Source: Peribacillus asahii (GTDB taxonomy: Bacteria > Bacillota > Bacilli > Bacillales > DSM-1321). Taken from it: a stretch of DNA of 64,000 nucleotides. The translations under genes were made by a program, and so were the position numbers. Position 1 is the stretch's first letter. Each line of letters starts with the position of its first letter. Shown here piece by piece: positions 1 to 8,139 of the stretch. Location: positions 124,001 to 188,000 of the forward strand of contig NZ_QWVS01000002.1 of NCBI RefSeq assembly GCF_003570725.1. Direction: 5' to 3'. The notes under the pieces were generated by a model that was not told the DNA's origin, did no database searches, and saw only the letters and a program-made list of their open reading frames with translations.

Positions 1-445
1 CTCCTTCAATTAAACCTATATCCAATTCGTTCATCTGCACTCCATGAGTCACTTCATCGGTATTAGAAATAATTGTTTCAATATTGACAAGCGGATATTG
101 AGCCGCGTACTTCGCTAATACCTTCGGGAGAATATACTCTCCGATTGTGAAACTAGCCCCTACTCGTAATTTCCCCGTTACAATATGCTGTAAATCATGA
201 ATTTCATGCTTTGCTTCTTCATAATGTACTAAAATCTGCTTAGCATGTTTATATAAAATGACTCCCGCTTCTGTAAGGCTTACTTGCTTAGGTGAACGAT
301 GAATCAACTTAGCCCCTAGTTCATTTTCTAAATTTTTAATATGCAAACTAACATTGGGCTGCGAAATATGCAATTGCTCTGCTGCACGAGTAAAGTTTTT
401 TTGTTCAATGACCGTTACAAACACCTTCATCACATCTACAATCAT
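1..445 (-). CDS. LysR-family transcriptional regulator, CysL/YwfK-like (3' end outside window)
   Basis: The first 148 codons of a LysR regulator read on the minus strand; the C-terminal part of the effector domain lies before base 1. The N-terminal winged helix-turn-helix is clear: an alternating FTRAAEQLHISQPNVS helix pair, then LGAKLIHRS and LTEAG, the usual LysR wing. The start of the periplasmic-binding-like effector domain follows (GKLRVGASFTIGEY). The ATG at 445 follows GGATAGGAG at good spacing. It is divergent from the YeiH-type gene at 582, the common LysR arrangement, so it probably controls that neighbour and itself from the 446-581 gap. Similarity to B. subtilis CysL (YwfK) is by eye; the ligand is not known. 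Confidence 0.85.
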   Translation of the reverse strand, partial: MIVDVMKVFVTVIEQKNFTRAAEQLHISQPNVSLHIKNLENELGAKLIHRSPKQVSLTEAGVILYKHAKQILVHYEEAKHEIHDLQHIVTGKLRVGASFTIGEYILPKVLAKYAAQYPLVNIETIISNTDEVTHGVQMNELDIGLIEG

Positions 446-581
446 ATGTAAACTCCTATCCAGTCACTTCAATCATTAGTTTTTTTTATACTTACTATAT
501 TATATATATATTTAACTAATGAAAGAAAGCACTTTATAGTTTAGATAAGAAATCGAAAACCGTTATGTTGGAGTGATTAAC

Positions 582-1607
582 ATGCAGCAGCCGTACACCA
601 AAGAACAGCAGAAAAAGATATTCTTTTTTAAAGGGATCGGATTAACATTCGTTATTGCTCTATCAGCTAAATGTTTAGCATGGCTCCCTTTTTTCAATAT
701 GATGGGGCAACTCGTGATAGCGATTTTAATAGGAATGGCGTGGCGAGCTGCGTTCAAAGTACCAGATGTTTTATTAGCGGGTGCAAATTTTTCGAGTAAA
801 AAACTGCTTCGTTTTGGCATTATTTTATTAGGAATGCGGCTTAATTTCGTCGATATGATAGATGAGGGCCCTAACGTTTTGGTCCTTGCTGTTATTAATA
901 TGATTCTTACTTTGATTATCGTGTATGGATTGGCTCGACTTTTTAAAATAGATGAAAATTTAGGAATCTTAACAGCCTGCGGAACGGCCATCTGTGGAGC
1001 TGCTGCTGTTGTAGCCGTTGCTCCACAACTAAAAGCGAAAGATAATGAAATAGCCATTGCCGCTGCAACAGTAGCAATTTTAGGAACCATTTTTACAATG
1101 AGTTACACCGTACTCTATCCTATTATGCATTTAAGCGCACACGGTTATGGTATTTTTTCCGGTACTACTTTACATGAAATTGCGCATGTCATTGCTGCAG
1201 CTGAACCTGCAGGAAAGGACGCTATCGATACCGCCATTATTGTGAAATTAACAAGAGTCGCATTGCTCGTTCCAGTAGCTATTGTCATTGGAATATGGAT
1301 GAATCGTTCAAAAAATAATAAACGATATACAACTTCATGGACACCGATTCCAATTCCATGGTTCATTTTTGGATTTTTAGCTATGAGCGTAATTAATTCT
1401 TTAGGCATTATTCCGGCTTATTTAGTTTACTGCATTGTTCTTCTTGCTTATACATTCATCGCAATGGCTATGGCTGGCTTAGGTTTAAATGTTAATATCG
1501 TTATTTTAAAAAAATTAGGATTTAAACCGTTTAGTGCAGGATTCGTCGGCTCTATTTTGCTATCAATTTTAGGATATGTGCTGATGCATCTCTTGAATTT
1601 AGTTTAA
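582..1607 (+). CDS. YeiH / UPF0324 family membrane protein, putative sulfate exporter
   Basis: A hydrophobic protein of about 341 residues with around ten membrane segments, matching the UPF0324 (YeiH) family by pattern. A conserved glycine/alanine-rich stretch, ILTACGTAICGAAAVVAVAP, near residues 130-150, and HEIAHVIAAAE near 200 are characteristic. Members are annotated as putative sulfate exporters, but the activity is not well proven. A GTG nine bases upstream (573) overlaps the GGAG ribosome binding site (570-573), so ATG 582 is the better start. The divergent LysR gene resembles the yeiE-yeiH arrangement of enterobacteria. A hairpin terminator follows at 1621. Confidence 0.8.
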   Translation: MQQPYTKEQQKKIFFFKGIGLTFVIALSAKCLAWLPFFNMMGQLVIAILIGMAWRAAFKVPDVLLAGANFSSKKLLRFGIILLGMRLNFVDMIDEGPNVLVLAVINMILTLIIVYGLARLFKIDENLGILTACGTAICGAAAVVAVAPQLKAKDNEIAIAAATVAILGTIFTMSYTVLYPIMHLSAHGYGIFSGTTLHEIAHVIAAAEPAGKDAIDTAIIVKLTRVALLVPVAIVIGIWMNRSKNNKRYTTSWTPIPIPWFIFGFLAMSVINSLGIIPAYLVYCIVLLAYTFIAMAMAGLGLNVNIVILKKLGFKPFSAGFVGSILLSILGYVLMHLLNLV

Positions 1608-1618
1608 ACTTTACAAAC

Positions 1619-1658
1619 AAAAGGCTACCTTCCTTTCATTCAGAAGGTAACCTTTTTT
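1619..1658. terminator. Bidirectional terminator between yeiH-like gene and ku
   Basis: Stem AAGGCTACCTTC (1621-1632) pairs with GAAGGTAACCTT (1643-1654) with one mismatch, followed by a T-run on the plus strand. The A-rich flank makes it usable for the converging ku gene too; the ku stop codon lies inside its T-run. Confidence 0.8.
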
Positions 1659-2496
1659 AGCTCGTTGCCTTTTTCGTTTTAGAAGCCGATTTCGCTTTTG
1701 GCGATTTCTCCGGTTTAGTTTGTTCAATGCTCTTATTTAAAGCTTCCATAATACTTATGATATTTTCCTTGTTCGGATTTATAACAGATTTTACTTCGAC
1801 ATCTTCTTTTTCAATTTTTGTCTCAATCAAATCAAGTAAAGCTGTTCGGTATTCATCTTTATAGTCTTCGGGCACGAATGGTACCGTTAACTGGTTAATA
1901 AGAGTAGTTGCTGCAATAAGTTCCTTCATTTGAATCGTTACTTGTTCTTCAGAAGGCAGGTTAGACACTTGTTGAATCGAACGTACCTCGTCTGGATAAT
2001 GAATGGTTTCAAGAATGAGTCCATGTTTATATACACGAATGATAGCTAAATGCTGTCGGCTGCGCAGTGAAATTTTTACGATACCGATTTTTCCAGTTCT
2101 CTCTAACGCTTGTCGAAGAAGGACATAGGTTCTTTCAGATCCCTCCATTGGATTAATAAAGTACGAACGTTCAAAATAAATCGGATCAATTTCCTCTAAT
2201 TGTACAAAGGAAATCAGGTCAACTGACTCCACTTCGTATTCTCGCTTTAAATTACGTAACTCTTCTTCACTGACAATAACGTATTTGTTAGCACCATATT
2301 GATAGGCCTTGACAATATCCTCAGGCTCAACCAGTCCTTCTTCACATCCCGGAGCCACCTTTTCATATTGAATGGGCACAAGACAATCTTTATGGATCCC
2401 AATAAGCTTAACGTCTTTGTCTTCAATAGCACTGTGAAGTTTAATCCCTATATTGACCAAACCAAACGATAGATTGCCTTTCCAAACTGTATGCAT
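1657..2496 (-). CDS. ku: Non-homologous end-joining protein Ku
   Basis: A 279-residue bacterial Ku. It begins MHTVWKGNLSFGLVNIGIKL, the conserved Ku entry, and continues with the core beta-barrel (YFERSYFINP near 110; LRQALERTGKIGIVK near 130). The C-terminal tail is lysine-rich (KSPKAKSASKTKKATS), as in DNA-bridging Ku tails. Ku homodimers bind double-strand DNA ends and recruit ligase LigD; in B. subtilis (YkoV/YkoU) this acts in spores and stationary phase. No ligD lies in this window, so its partner must be elsewhere. Start ATG 2496 follows AGGTGATC. It sits in a single-gene unit ending in the shared terminator at 1621. Confidence 0.93.
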   Translation of the reverse strand: MHTVWKGNLSFGLVNIGIKLHSAIEDKDVKLIGIHKDCLVPIQYEKVAPGCEEGLVEPEDIVKAYQYGANKYVIVSEEELRNLKREYEVESVDLISFVQLEEIDPIYFERSYFINPMEGSERTYVLLRQALERTGKIGIVKISLRSRQHLAIIRVYKHGLILETIHYPDEVRSIQQVSNLPSEEQVTIQMKELIAATTLINQLTVPFVPEDYKDEYRTALLDLIETKIEKEDVEVKSVINPNKENIISIMEALNKSIEQTKPEKSPKAKSASKTKKATS

Positions 2497-2620
2497 GCGA
2501 TCACCTATACTCTTTTTCCATTACTATGTCCTAAGACAAGAAAAACATAACCAATTATGTATCAATGAAGATTTAAGTTTTCTCCAAGGGTACAAGATTT
2601 ATCGGTCTCCACATCACCTA

Positions 2621-4072
2621 CTATAAGAACATTTCTCCCCCATCTAATTGTTGGAAAATATATTGAACAGTTTCTATATCTGAAGCTGTTGGTAATTCGA
2701 ATTGTTGTTGGTACGTTTCGGCACCTTTCCCTGTAATGAAAACCCAATCCCCTTCATCCACTTGGTCCAAAACGTTTTTTATTGCTAAAGTACGGTCAGG
2801 TATGACAGATCCACTTTGATTTAACTTATAAAGATCTTGCTCCATATCATCATAAGAAACACCATTTAAATCATCTAAAGTAAGAACACTACTATCACTG
2901 AATGTTTGAGAAAGGTTCACCATTTCCTTACGTTTATCGGTATCCCTATTTCCTCTAAAGCCATAGATATGAAACACCCGTTTAGCCCCCTCGTCTCTGG
3001 CCGTTTGCAGGCAGTGATAGAAAGCATCAGCAGTATGAGCATAATCAATCACAATAGTCGCTCCATTATTAGGATGCTGCATCATTTCAAACCTGCCAGG
3101 AACACCAGGGAACATTTCTAATGCCTGAATAATTTGGCTGCTAGGAAGACCAATTTTTTGAGCCGTTAAAAAAGCCATGGAGGCATTCAAAATGTTATGA
3201 TACCCTAACATCTTAAGATTTAGGTTAAAACATTGGTTCCTTTCAAAAACCAATGTAAAAACATCGGATTTTATCTTGTCAATTTTTAAATGATGGTGTC
3301 TTTCATCCCCTATGATACATATATCTTCATCCTTTAGGTTTAGAAGATTCACCAATTTTTCTCCCCAACTGTTATAGTGATTAACAATCGCTTTCCCATG
3401 AGGTTTTAATTGATTGAACAATTTGGCTTTCACTAGAAAATATTCATCCATATCATGATGGTAGTCGAGGTGGTCATGATCCAAATTGGTAAATAAACAG
3501 TAGTCAAACTCCACACCTTCTACTCGGTATTGTGATAGGCCATGGGACGAAACTTCCATAATAACAAATTCATCTTCACTTAACGCAAGCAGTCTCTGCA
3601 ATTCAAGAGCATCAGGAGTAGTGTTTTGAGAAGGAGAAGCTTGACCATTTATCACATTGTGTACCGTACCAAATACGGAACACGTTCGGCCTAAAGTCTC
3701 CAAAATATACTTGAGCATAAAAGCGGTAGTCGTTTTACCATTTGTCCCTGTTATCCCAATTAAAATCTTCTTCCGTGAAGGATGTTCATAAAATTGACAA
3801 GCCAGTTTAGCTAAAGCTAAACGGCTGTTAGATACTTTAATATAAGGAACAGGTAAATCCTTCAGGTCTTTCTCTCCCACGATTACACTAGCTCCAGCTT
3901 TTATAGCCGCTTCAATGAAATCATGACCGTCCACCCTGTAACCTGGGATTGCAACAAATACCTCATTTGGTCTTACAGCAGCTGAGTTAGTACTTATCCC
4001 CTCAATATTTATATTAGGAACAGATTCATCTGTAAGCTTTTCAATACACTCTAATAGGACGCTTAATTTCAA
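2621..4072 (-). CDS. MurE-like Mur ligase (UDP-MurNAc-dipeptide ligase paralogue, atypical specificity loop)
   Basis: A 483-residue protein with all three Mur ligase domains: N-terminal UDP-binding part (STNSAAVRPNEVFVAIPG, 27-44), ATP site GITGTNGKTTT (106-116), carbamylated-lysine region YFLVKAKLF (211-219), PGRFE (325-329), IDYAHTADAF (342-351) and GKGAE (448-452). MurE adds the third amino acid to UDP-MurNAc-dipeptide. The DNPR motif that MurE uses to read meso-diaminopimelate is not there: the matching stretch near 398-405 reads LTLDDLNG. The GCGGDRD loop is also changed (GFRGNRD, 371-377). The gene is not in a dcw cluster. So a paralogue with another acceptor is more likely than the housekeeping MurE. 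The start is TTG with AGGAG ten bases upstream. Confidence 0.75.
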   Translation of the reverse strand: MKLSVLLECIEKLTDESVPNINIEGISTNSAAVRPNEVFVAIPGYRVDGHDFIEAAIKAGASVIVGEKDLKDLPVPYIKVSNSRLALAKLACQFYEHPSRKKILIGITGTNGKTTTAFMLKYILETLGRTCSVFGTVHNVINGQASPSQNTTPDALELQRLLALSEDEFVIMEVSSHGLSQYRVEGVEFDYCLFTNLDHDHLDYHHDMDEYFLVKAKLFNQLKPHGKAIVNHYNSWGEKLVNLLNLKDEDICIIGDERHHHLKIDKIKSDVFTLVFERNQCFNLNLKMLGYHNILNASMAFLTAQKIGLPSSQIIQALEMFPGVPGRFEMMQHPNNGATIVIDYAHTADAFYHCLQTARDEGAKRVFHIYGFRGNRDTDKRKEMVNLSQTFSDSSVLTLDDLNGVSYDDMEQDLYKLNQSGSVIPDRTLAIKNVLDQVDEGDWVFITGKGAETYQQQFELPTASDIETVQYIFQQLDGGEMFL

Positions 4073-4278
4073 TTCCTTCTCACTCCTGAAGTTATATAAT
4101 GGTTGATGATTTTTTGGAATTCGTTGAAATTTTCCTCTTTCTATTTAAAAGAATTTACTTTATTTATAACCAATTACAAAATTCATAACCAAAATTATAA
4201 GCTTCTTCAGCACGTAGACAGATTATTCTTTTCTTAGCTTAAGCTAAGCCATAATATAGAAAGTATTCTTTTACATAC

Positions 4279-4375
4279 AAATGAAACAAACCTTGCCAAT
4301 TCGCAAGGTTTGTAAGGTTACTTTAGAATATACAAAAATCAAAGGAACAGCTGAGTGGCAACTATTCCTTTGATT
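4279..4375. terminator. Two hairpins after topB; the rest of the 4073-4383 gap holds nothing recognised
   Basis: AATCAAAGGAA (4337-4347) pairs perfectly with TTCCTTTGATT (4365-4375); on the minus strand this is followed by a T-run and ends topB. A second perfect 11-bp stem, ACAAACCTTGC/GCAAGGTTTGT (4286-4313), lies further on without a clear T-run. The rest of the gap is AT-rich and carries the ribosome binding site of the MurE-like gene's neighbour region only. Confidence 0.65.
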
Positions 4376-4383
4376 AAAATTTC

Positions 4384-6585
4384 TTATTCTACCTGAGGAG
4401 TTTTAGTATCTCCTTTTTTTGTTTCTTGTTTTTCAGGAAACTCCATCTTCCAGCTAAAATACTCATTATCCGGATTTTTCTCATAACGTAAATTCGCATC
4501 AAATTTATTGCCTTTTTTACTCGTGAACCCTTTAACTGGAGCCACGCCATTTTTTAATAACGCCTTTACCATCGTTTTCGTAGGTTTCTTTTTCATAGAA
4601 GCTAAATATTTATCATTTTTCCAAATAACGAATTTACAGCCATTTTTCCAATTGCTGCAGCCAAAACCTTTTTGTCCTTCGATAACAGCATGACCGCAAA
4701 GAGGGCATTTTCCTAGTACTTCATTTGGCTTACGCTCTGTCGTTACTTCGTGAATCGTGATTTCTTTTTCAGTTTTGATTGTTTCAACGGCCTTTGTCGT
4801 GAAATTAAAAATAAGCTCTAAAAAATCATTTTTACTGAAGTTTCTTTTTTCAATATCGAACAGAGATTTTTCGAGGCGGCCTGTAAATTCTAGATTGAAT
4901 AAATCTTTAATTGGAAACGTTTCAACAAGCTTTCTGCCTAGCTCTGTACAGACCAAATTTTTATTTTCCATCGAAATATAGCCGACATCTTTTAGCTTCT
5001 TAATCGTTTCGGCACGTGTAGCAGGAGTCCCTATACTAAAGCCATTTAAAATAGCATGCACATTTTCTTCGCTTTCACCGTCACTGTCATAGTTCTTTCC
5101 ACATGTCTCCATCACGCGAAGCAATGTTTTTTCAGTATGCTGCTTAGGCGGCTTTGTAACATGAGAAGTAATTTCATGCTTGATAATCTCTATAGGATCG
5201 TTCACTTGTACGAGTGGTAAAATCGTATCTTTCGATTGAACCTTCTCAACCTTTTTCCATCCCTCGACGAGCTGTACTTTTCCTTTTGAGAGAAAAATGC
5301 CTTTTAAATCGGCATTCGCAATTTTTGTTTCAATTCTCGTTTCCTCATATTCAGCAACCGGCATAAACTGCATAATAAATCGGTTTTTAATCGCTTGATA
5401 TACTTGTGCTTCATCCTGAGTGAGATTTTTTGGCTTCAAGTAAGTAGGCACAATCGCACTATGACTTTCTACTTTTGCATTATCAAAAACCCTTTTTGAC
5501 TTCACAAACTTAATTTCATCCCGATATGGTAAGTCTTCTGATAATATTTCTAGCACCTTCGATGTTTTCCCAACAAGGCTTTCTTCTAAAGCAATACTCG
5601 CTGTTCGTGGATAAGTAATGAACTTTTTCTCATATAACGATTGAGCGACTTTTAATACTTTATCTGATGTCCATCCTTTATATTTACTCGTGATATGTCC
5701 TTGCAAATTTGATAAATTAAATAAAAACGGTGGATAGTCCTTTTTCTTCTGTACTTGCTTATCATGTATGATTGCGGATTTGTCAGCCAACAGCTGTTGA
5801 ATTTCTTCTAATGTTTCTTTACTTTTAAACTTCTCTTCTTTTCCTTCTATATATGTTCCTTCATATTCTTCATTCTTCTCTGTTTGAAAAGTGGCTTGTA
5901 GCTTAAAATAGTTTTCTGGAACAAAGTTTTCAATTTCTTTATCGCGATCATAAATAATTTTTAACGTCGGCAGCAGTACGCGCCCAATATTTAACGCCTT
6001 GCCCTTCCCCTTTTGATATTTTAGAGTGGCTACAGATGTTAAGTTTATTCCTATTACCCAGTCCGCCCATTGGCGGCTAACGCCAGCATCTTGCAAAGGC
6101 TTCAGCTCTGAATTGAGCTTAATATTCTCTAACCCTCTCATCACTTCAGCTGGAGTCCATTCGTTTAATAATAATCGATATACCGTTTTATCTGTCCCCA
6201 AGTTATAAATGATACTATCTCCGATGACTTGTCCTTCGCGGTCATAATCACAAGCTGAAATAATAGCCTCTACATCTCGTCTTTTCATTAAGCTCTGAAT
6301 AATCTTTAGCTGCTTTTTGGCACCTGTATCAGGCTTTTCTCTATTCTTCGGATCACTTTTCACTTTATATTTAAAAGTCGGCGGAACAAAAGGAAAGTTC
6401 TCCATTTTCCATGTAGACATTTTCTCATCATAATCTTTTGCATCATATAGTTGAAGTAAGTGGCCGAACGCCCATGTTATAATATATCCATTTCCTTCAA
6501 AATAACCGTCTTGTCGATTTTTTATTTTCAGTGCATCTGCAATATTCTTCGATACAGATGGCTTCTCTGCAATAATTAACTTCAT
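4384..6585 (-). CDS. topB: DNA topoisomerase III
   Basis: A type IA topoisomerase of 733 residues, close to B. subtilis TopB (727). The TOPRIM domain begins MKLIIAEKPSVSKNIA and carries the acidic triad motif ACDYDREG (111-118). The catalytic tyrosine is Y325 in FITYPRTAS. Domain III/IV motifs follow (GFSIGTPATRAETI near 525). The C-terminus has one zinc ribbon, CPLCGHAV...GCSNWKNGC near 640-665. The enzyme cuts one strand and passes another, resolving recombination and replication intermediates. Monocistronic by appearance: the start has a short AGGTGATTAATTG leader and the downstream hairpin at 4337-4375 ends it. Confidence 0.95.
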   Translation of the reverse strand: MKLIIAEKPSVSKNIADALKIKNRQDGYFEGNGYIITWAFGHLLQLYDAKDYDEKMSTWKMENFPFVPPTFKYKVKSDPKNREKPDTGAKKQLKIIQSLMKRRDVEAIISACDYDREGQVIGDSIIYNLGTDKTVYRLLLNEWTPAEVMRGLENIKLNSELKPLQDAGVSRQWADWVIGINLTSVATLKYQKGKGKALNIGRVLLPTLKIIYDRDKEIENFVPENYFKLQATFQTEKNEEYEGTYIEGKEEKFKSKETLEEIQQLLADKSAIIHDKQVQKKKDYPPFLFNLSNLQGHITSKYKGWTSDKVLKVAQSLYEKKFITYPRTASIALEESLVGKTSKVLEILSEDLPYRDEIKFVKSKRVFDNAKVESHSAIVPTYLKPKNLTQDEAQVYQAIKNRFIMQFMPVAEYEETRIETKIANADLKGIFLSKGKVQLVEGWKKVEKVQSKDTILPLVQVNDPIEIIKHEITSHVTKPPKQHTEKTLLRVMETCGKNYDSDGESEENVHAILNGFSIGTPATRAETIKKLKDVGYISMENKNLVCTELGRKLVETFPIKDLFNLEFTGRLEKSLFDIEKRNFSKNDFLELIFNFTTKAVETIKTEKEITIHEVTTERKPNEVLGKCPLCGHAVIEGQKGFGCSNWKNGCKFVIWKNDKYLASMKKKPTKTMVKALLKNGVAPVKGFTSKKGNKFDANLRYEKNPDNEYFSWKMEFPEKQETKKGDTKTPQVE

Positions 6586-6759
6586 TCAATTAATCACCTT
6601 ACATCTAAAATTTCCGAAGCAAACTTGCTTAGTTTTTTATTTTATCATAGACAAGCTTATAATTGGCAGAAGATCATATAAGTGTACTTACTTAAACATA
6701 CTTTTTGAGGATGGCAAAAAAGGAATGATCTGAAGAGGAGGATTGTTCAACTAAACGGA

Positions 6760-6803
6760 AAGGCTGCCCTGAAAGCCATTTTCATGACTTTTTGGACAGC
6801 CTA
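6760..6803 (-). terminator. Inverted repeat downstream of the secreted-protein gene
   Basis: An AGGCTGCCC arm near 6762 pairs with GGACAGCCT near 6795, extended by AAA/TTT. The T-run on the minus strand is weak (CCTTTCCGTTT), so termination is likely but not certain. Confidence 0.45.
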
Positions 6804-6819
6804 CAATCATTCTAGTTTC

Positions 6820-7440
6820 TTAATAAACAAAATAAACATTTTCTAACACATATTTGCCATTCTTTAATTGGGTAAATTTAAATTTGACTGTTACCGAACC
6901 AAAGGCATCAAAGTTTTTTGGTTGGAACTGGTACATAAATGTAGCAAATCCCGTCCCTTTATACGTATTTTCAACTGTTACCTTGGAAGTTTTAACTTCT
7001 TTAACGGCCTTCGAATAAGTGGAAAGAGTTTTTTTCGAATTGGCTTTTCTCATTCCCTTTACTTTTTGACTGTAACTATCACGTACATATTTGCGGCCAA
7101 GTAAATAGTTAGTATCTGCTTTCTCAGCTACATGTTTATTAACATATGAATTGAAAGATGTAGTTTTTCCTGTATTAAGAGAATCACCATAAATTTTTAT
7201 AAGTTTAACAGCTTCCGGCTTTAATTCACTTGTCACTTTTTTCATACTGAATTTCTTAGGAAAAGTTAATACCCCTTTTTTCGAAACAGTAACAGATGCT
7301 TTTGTCACACTAACAGATGTAGACGTTTGCTGTGTAGCTTTAGTTTCTGCCCCGACTCCTATTGAGGCAAACAAAAGGCTACATGCTACAATCGTTGACA
7401 TGATTATACCTTTTTTAAATTTCTTTCTTCTCTGTTTCAT
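6820..7440 (-). CDS. Secreted protein of unknown function
   Basis: 206 residues from ATG 7440 (GAGGG eight bases upstream; a TTG just before is less likely). A basic start (KQRRKKFKKG), a hydrophobic core (STIVACSLLFASIGVGA) and AxA-type cleavage near residue 32 form a signal peptide. The mature part is Lys/Thr/Ser/Val-rich with no cysteine, a serine/threonine linker, then a compact domain rich in aromatic residues (DTNYLLGRKYVRDSY; TGFATFMYQFQPKNFDAFG). No family is recognised. It may be a small cell-wall or extracellular protein. It is monocistronic; the inverted repeat at 6760-6803 lies just downstream. Confidence 0.6.
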   Translation of the reverse strand: MKQRRKKFKKGIIMSTIVACSLLFASIGVGAETKATQQTSTSVSVTKASVTVSKKGVLTFPKKFSMKKVTSELKPEAVKLIKIYGDSLNTGKTTSFNSYVNKHVAEKADTNYLLGRKYVRDSYSQKVKGMRKANSKKTLSTYSKAVKEVKTSKVTVENTYKGTGFATFMYQFQPKNFDAFGSVTVKFKFTQLKNGKYVLENVYFVY

Positions 7441-8139
7441 CAAAATTCCCTCACTTCTATCTTCTCTTTTTAATATAGTTTTTCAATATATATCCATACT
7501 AACCAGTATTATCATAATAAATCTATTATTTGGTTTGACACTTCAAAAACAGGATAAAGTACCCGTCCTCATCCAAAGTATATTAGGAGCTGTCGAAGTA
7601 ACTACACTTTTTAAATCAAATCAAAAAAGCCAGATTGAAACTGGCTTTTTTATAGTTGAAAGCGATTTCTAACTGCACCTAAAACCTCTCACCCACGATA
7701 TAATCCGCTAATGAATGAAGTGATGAGCTCCATCCAATAGCTATCCAAATATACTTTCCTTCTCATTCATTTCTCAACAAAGATTTTATACTGGATTCAT
7801 ATTTTAATAAGAGATTCCTCCTACTATTTTCATGGTCCGTATAACACCTTTCTCTTTGCTGCTCCATCAGAAGTACTTCAAGTAAAAACCAAAAATATCC
7901 TCAATAACCAATTGGAAATTAACAGAATTTTTGTCCTACCCCCAAAATTTCAAAATGACTACCTAAACCTTTATTGATAGTCATTTTTTGTCGAAACAGT
8001 TTGTGTGATAGATGAGGAACATTTAGAATCACTTTCGGTCAATGTTTCAATAATTTTTTAGGGAGGATCATTGTATAAAATCAATCTATTAAATATAATT
8101 ATAAATTTTTCGACACTACACCTATGAGGAGGAATCTAA
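7441..8139. other. Long gap with two plus-strand terminator hairpins and no supported gene
   Basis: Two good hairpins with T-runs on the plus strand: AAAAAGCCAG/CTGGCTTTTT (7624-7650) and AAAATGACTA/TAGTCATTTT (7952-7989). Neither follows a convincing plus-strand ORF, so they may end small transcripts or be remnants. A weak ORF (7400-7672) overlaps the first hairpin but has no good start. AGGAGG at 8127-8132 serves the next gene. Confidence 0.5.
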
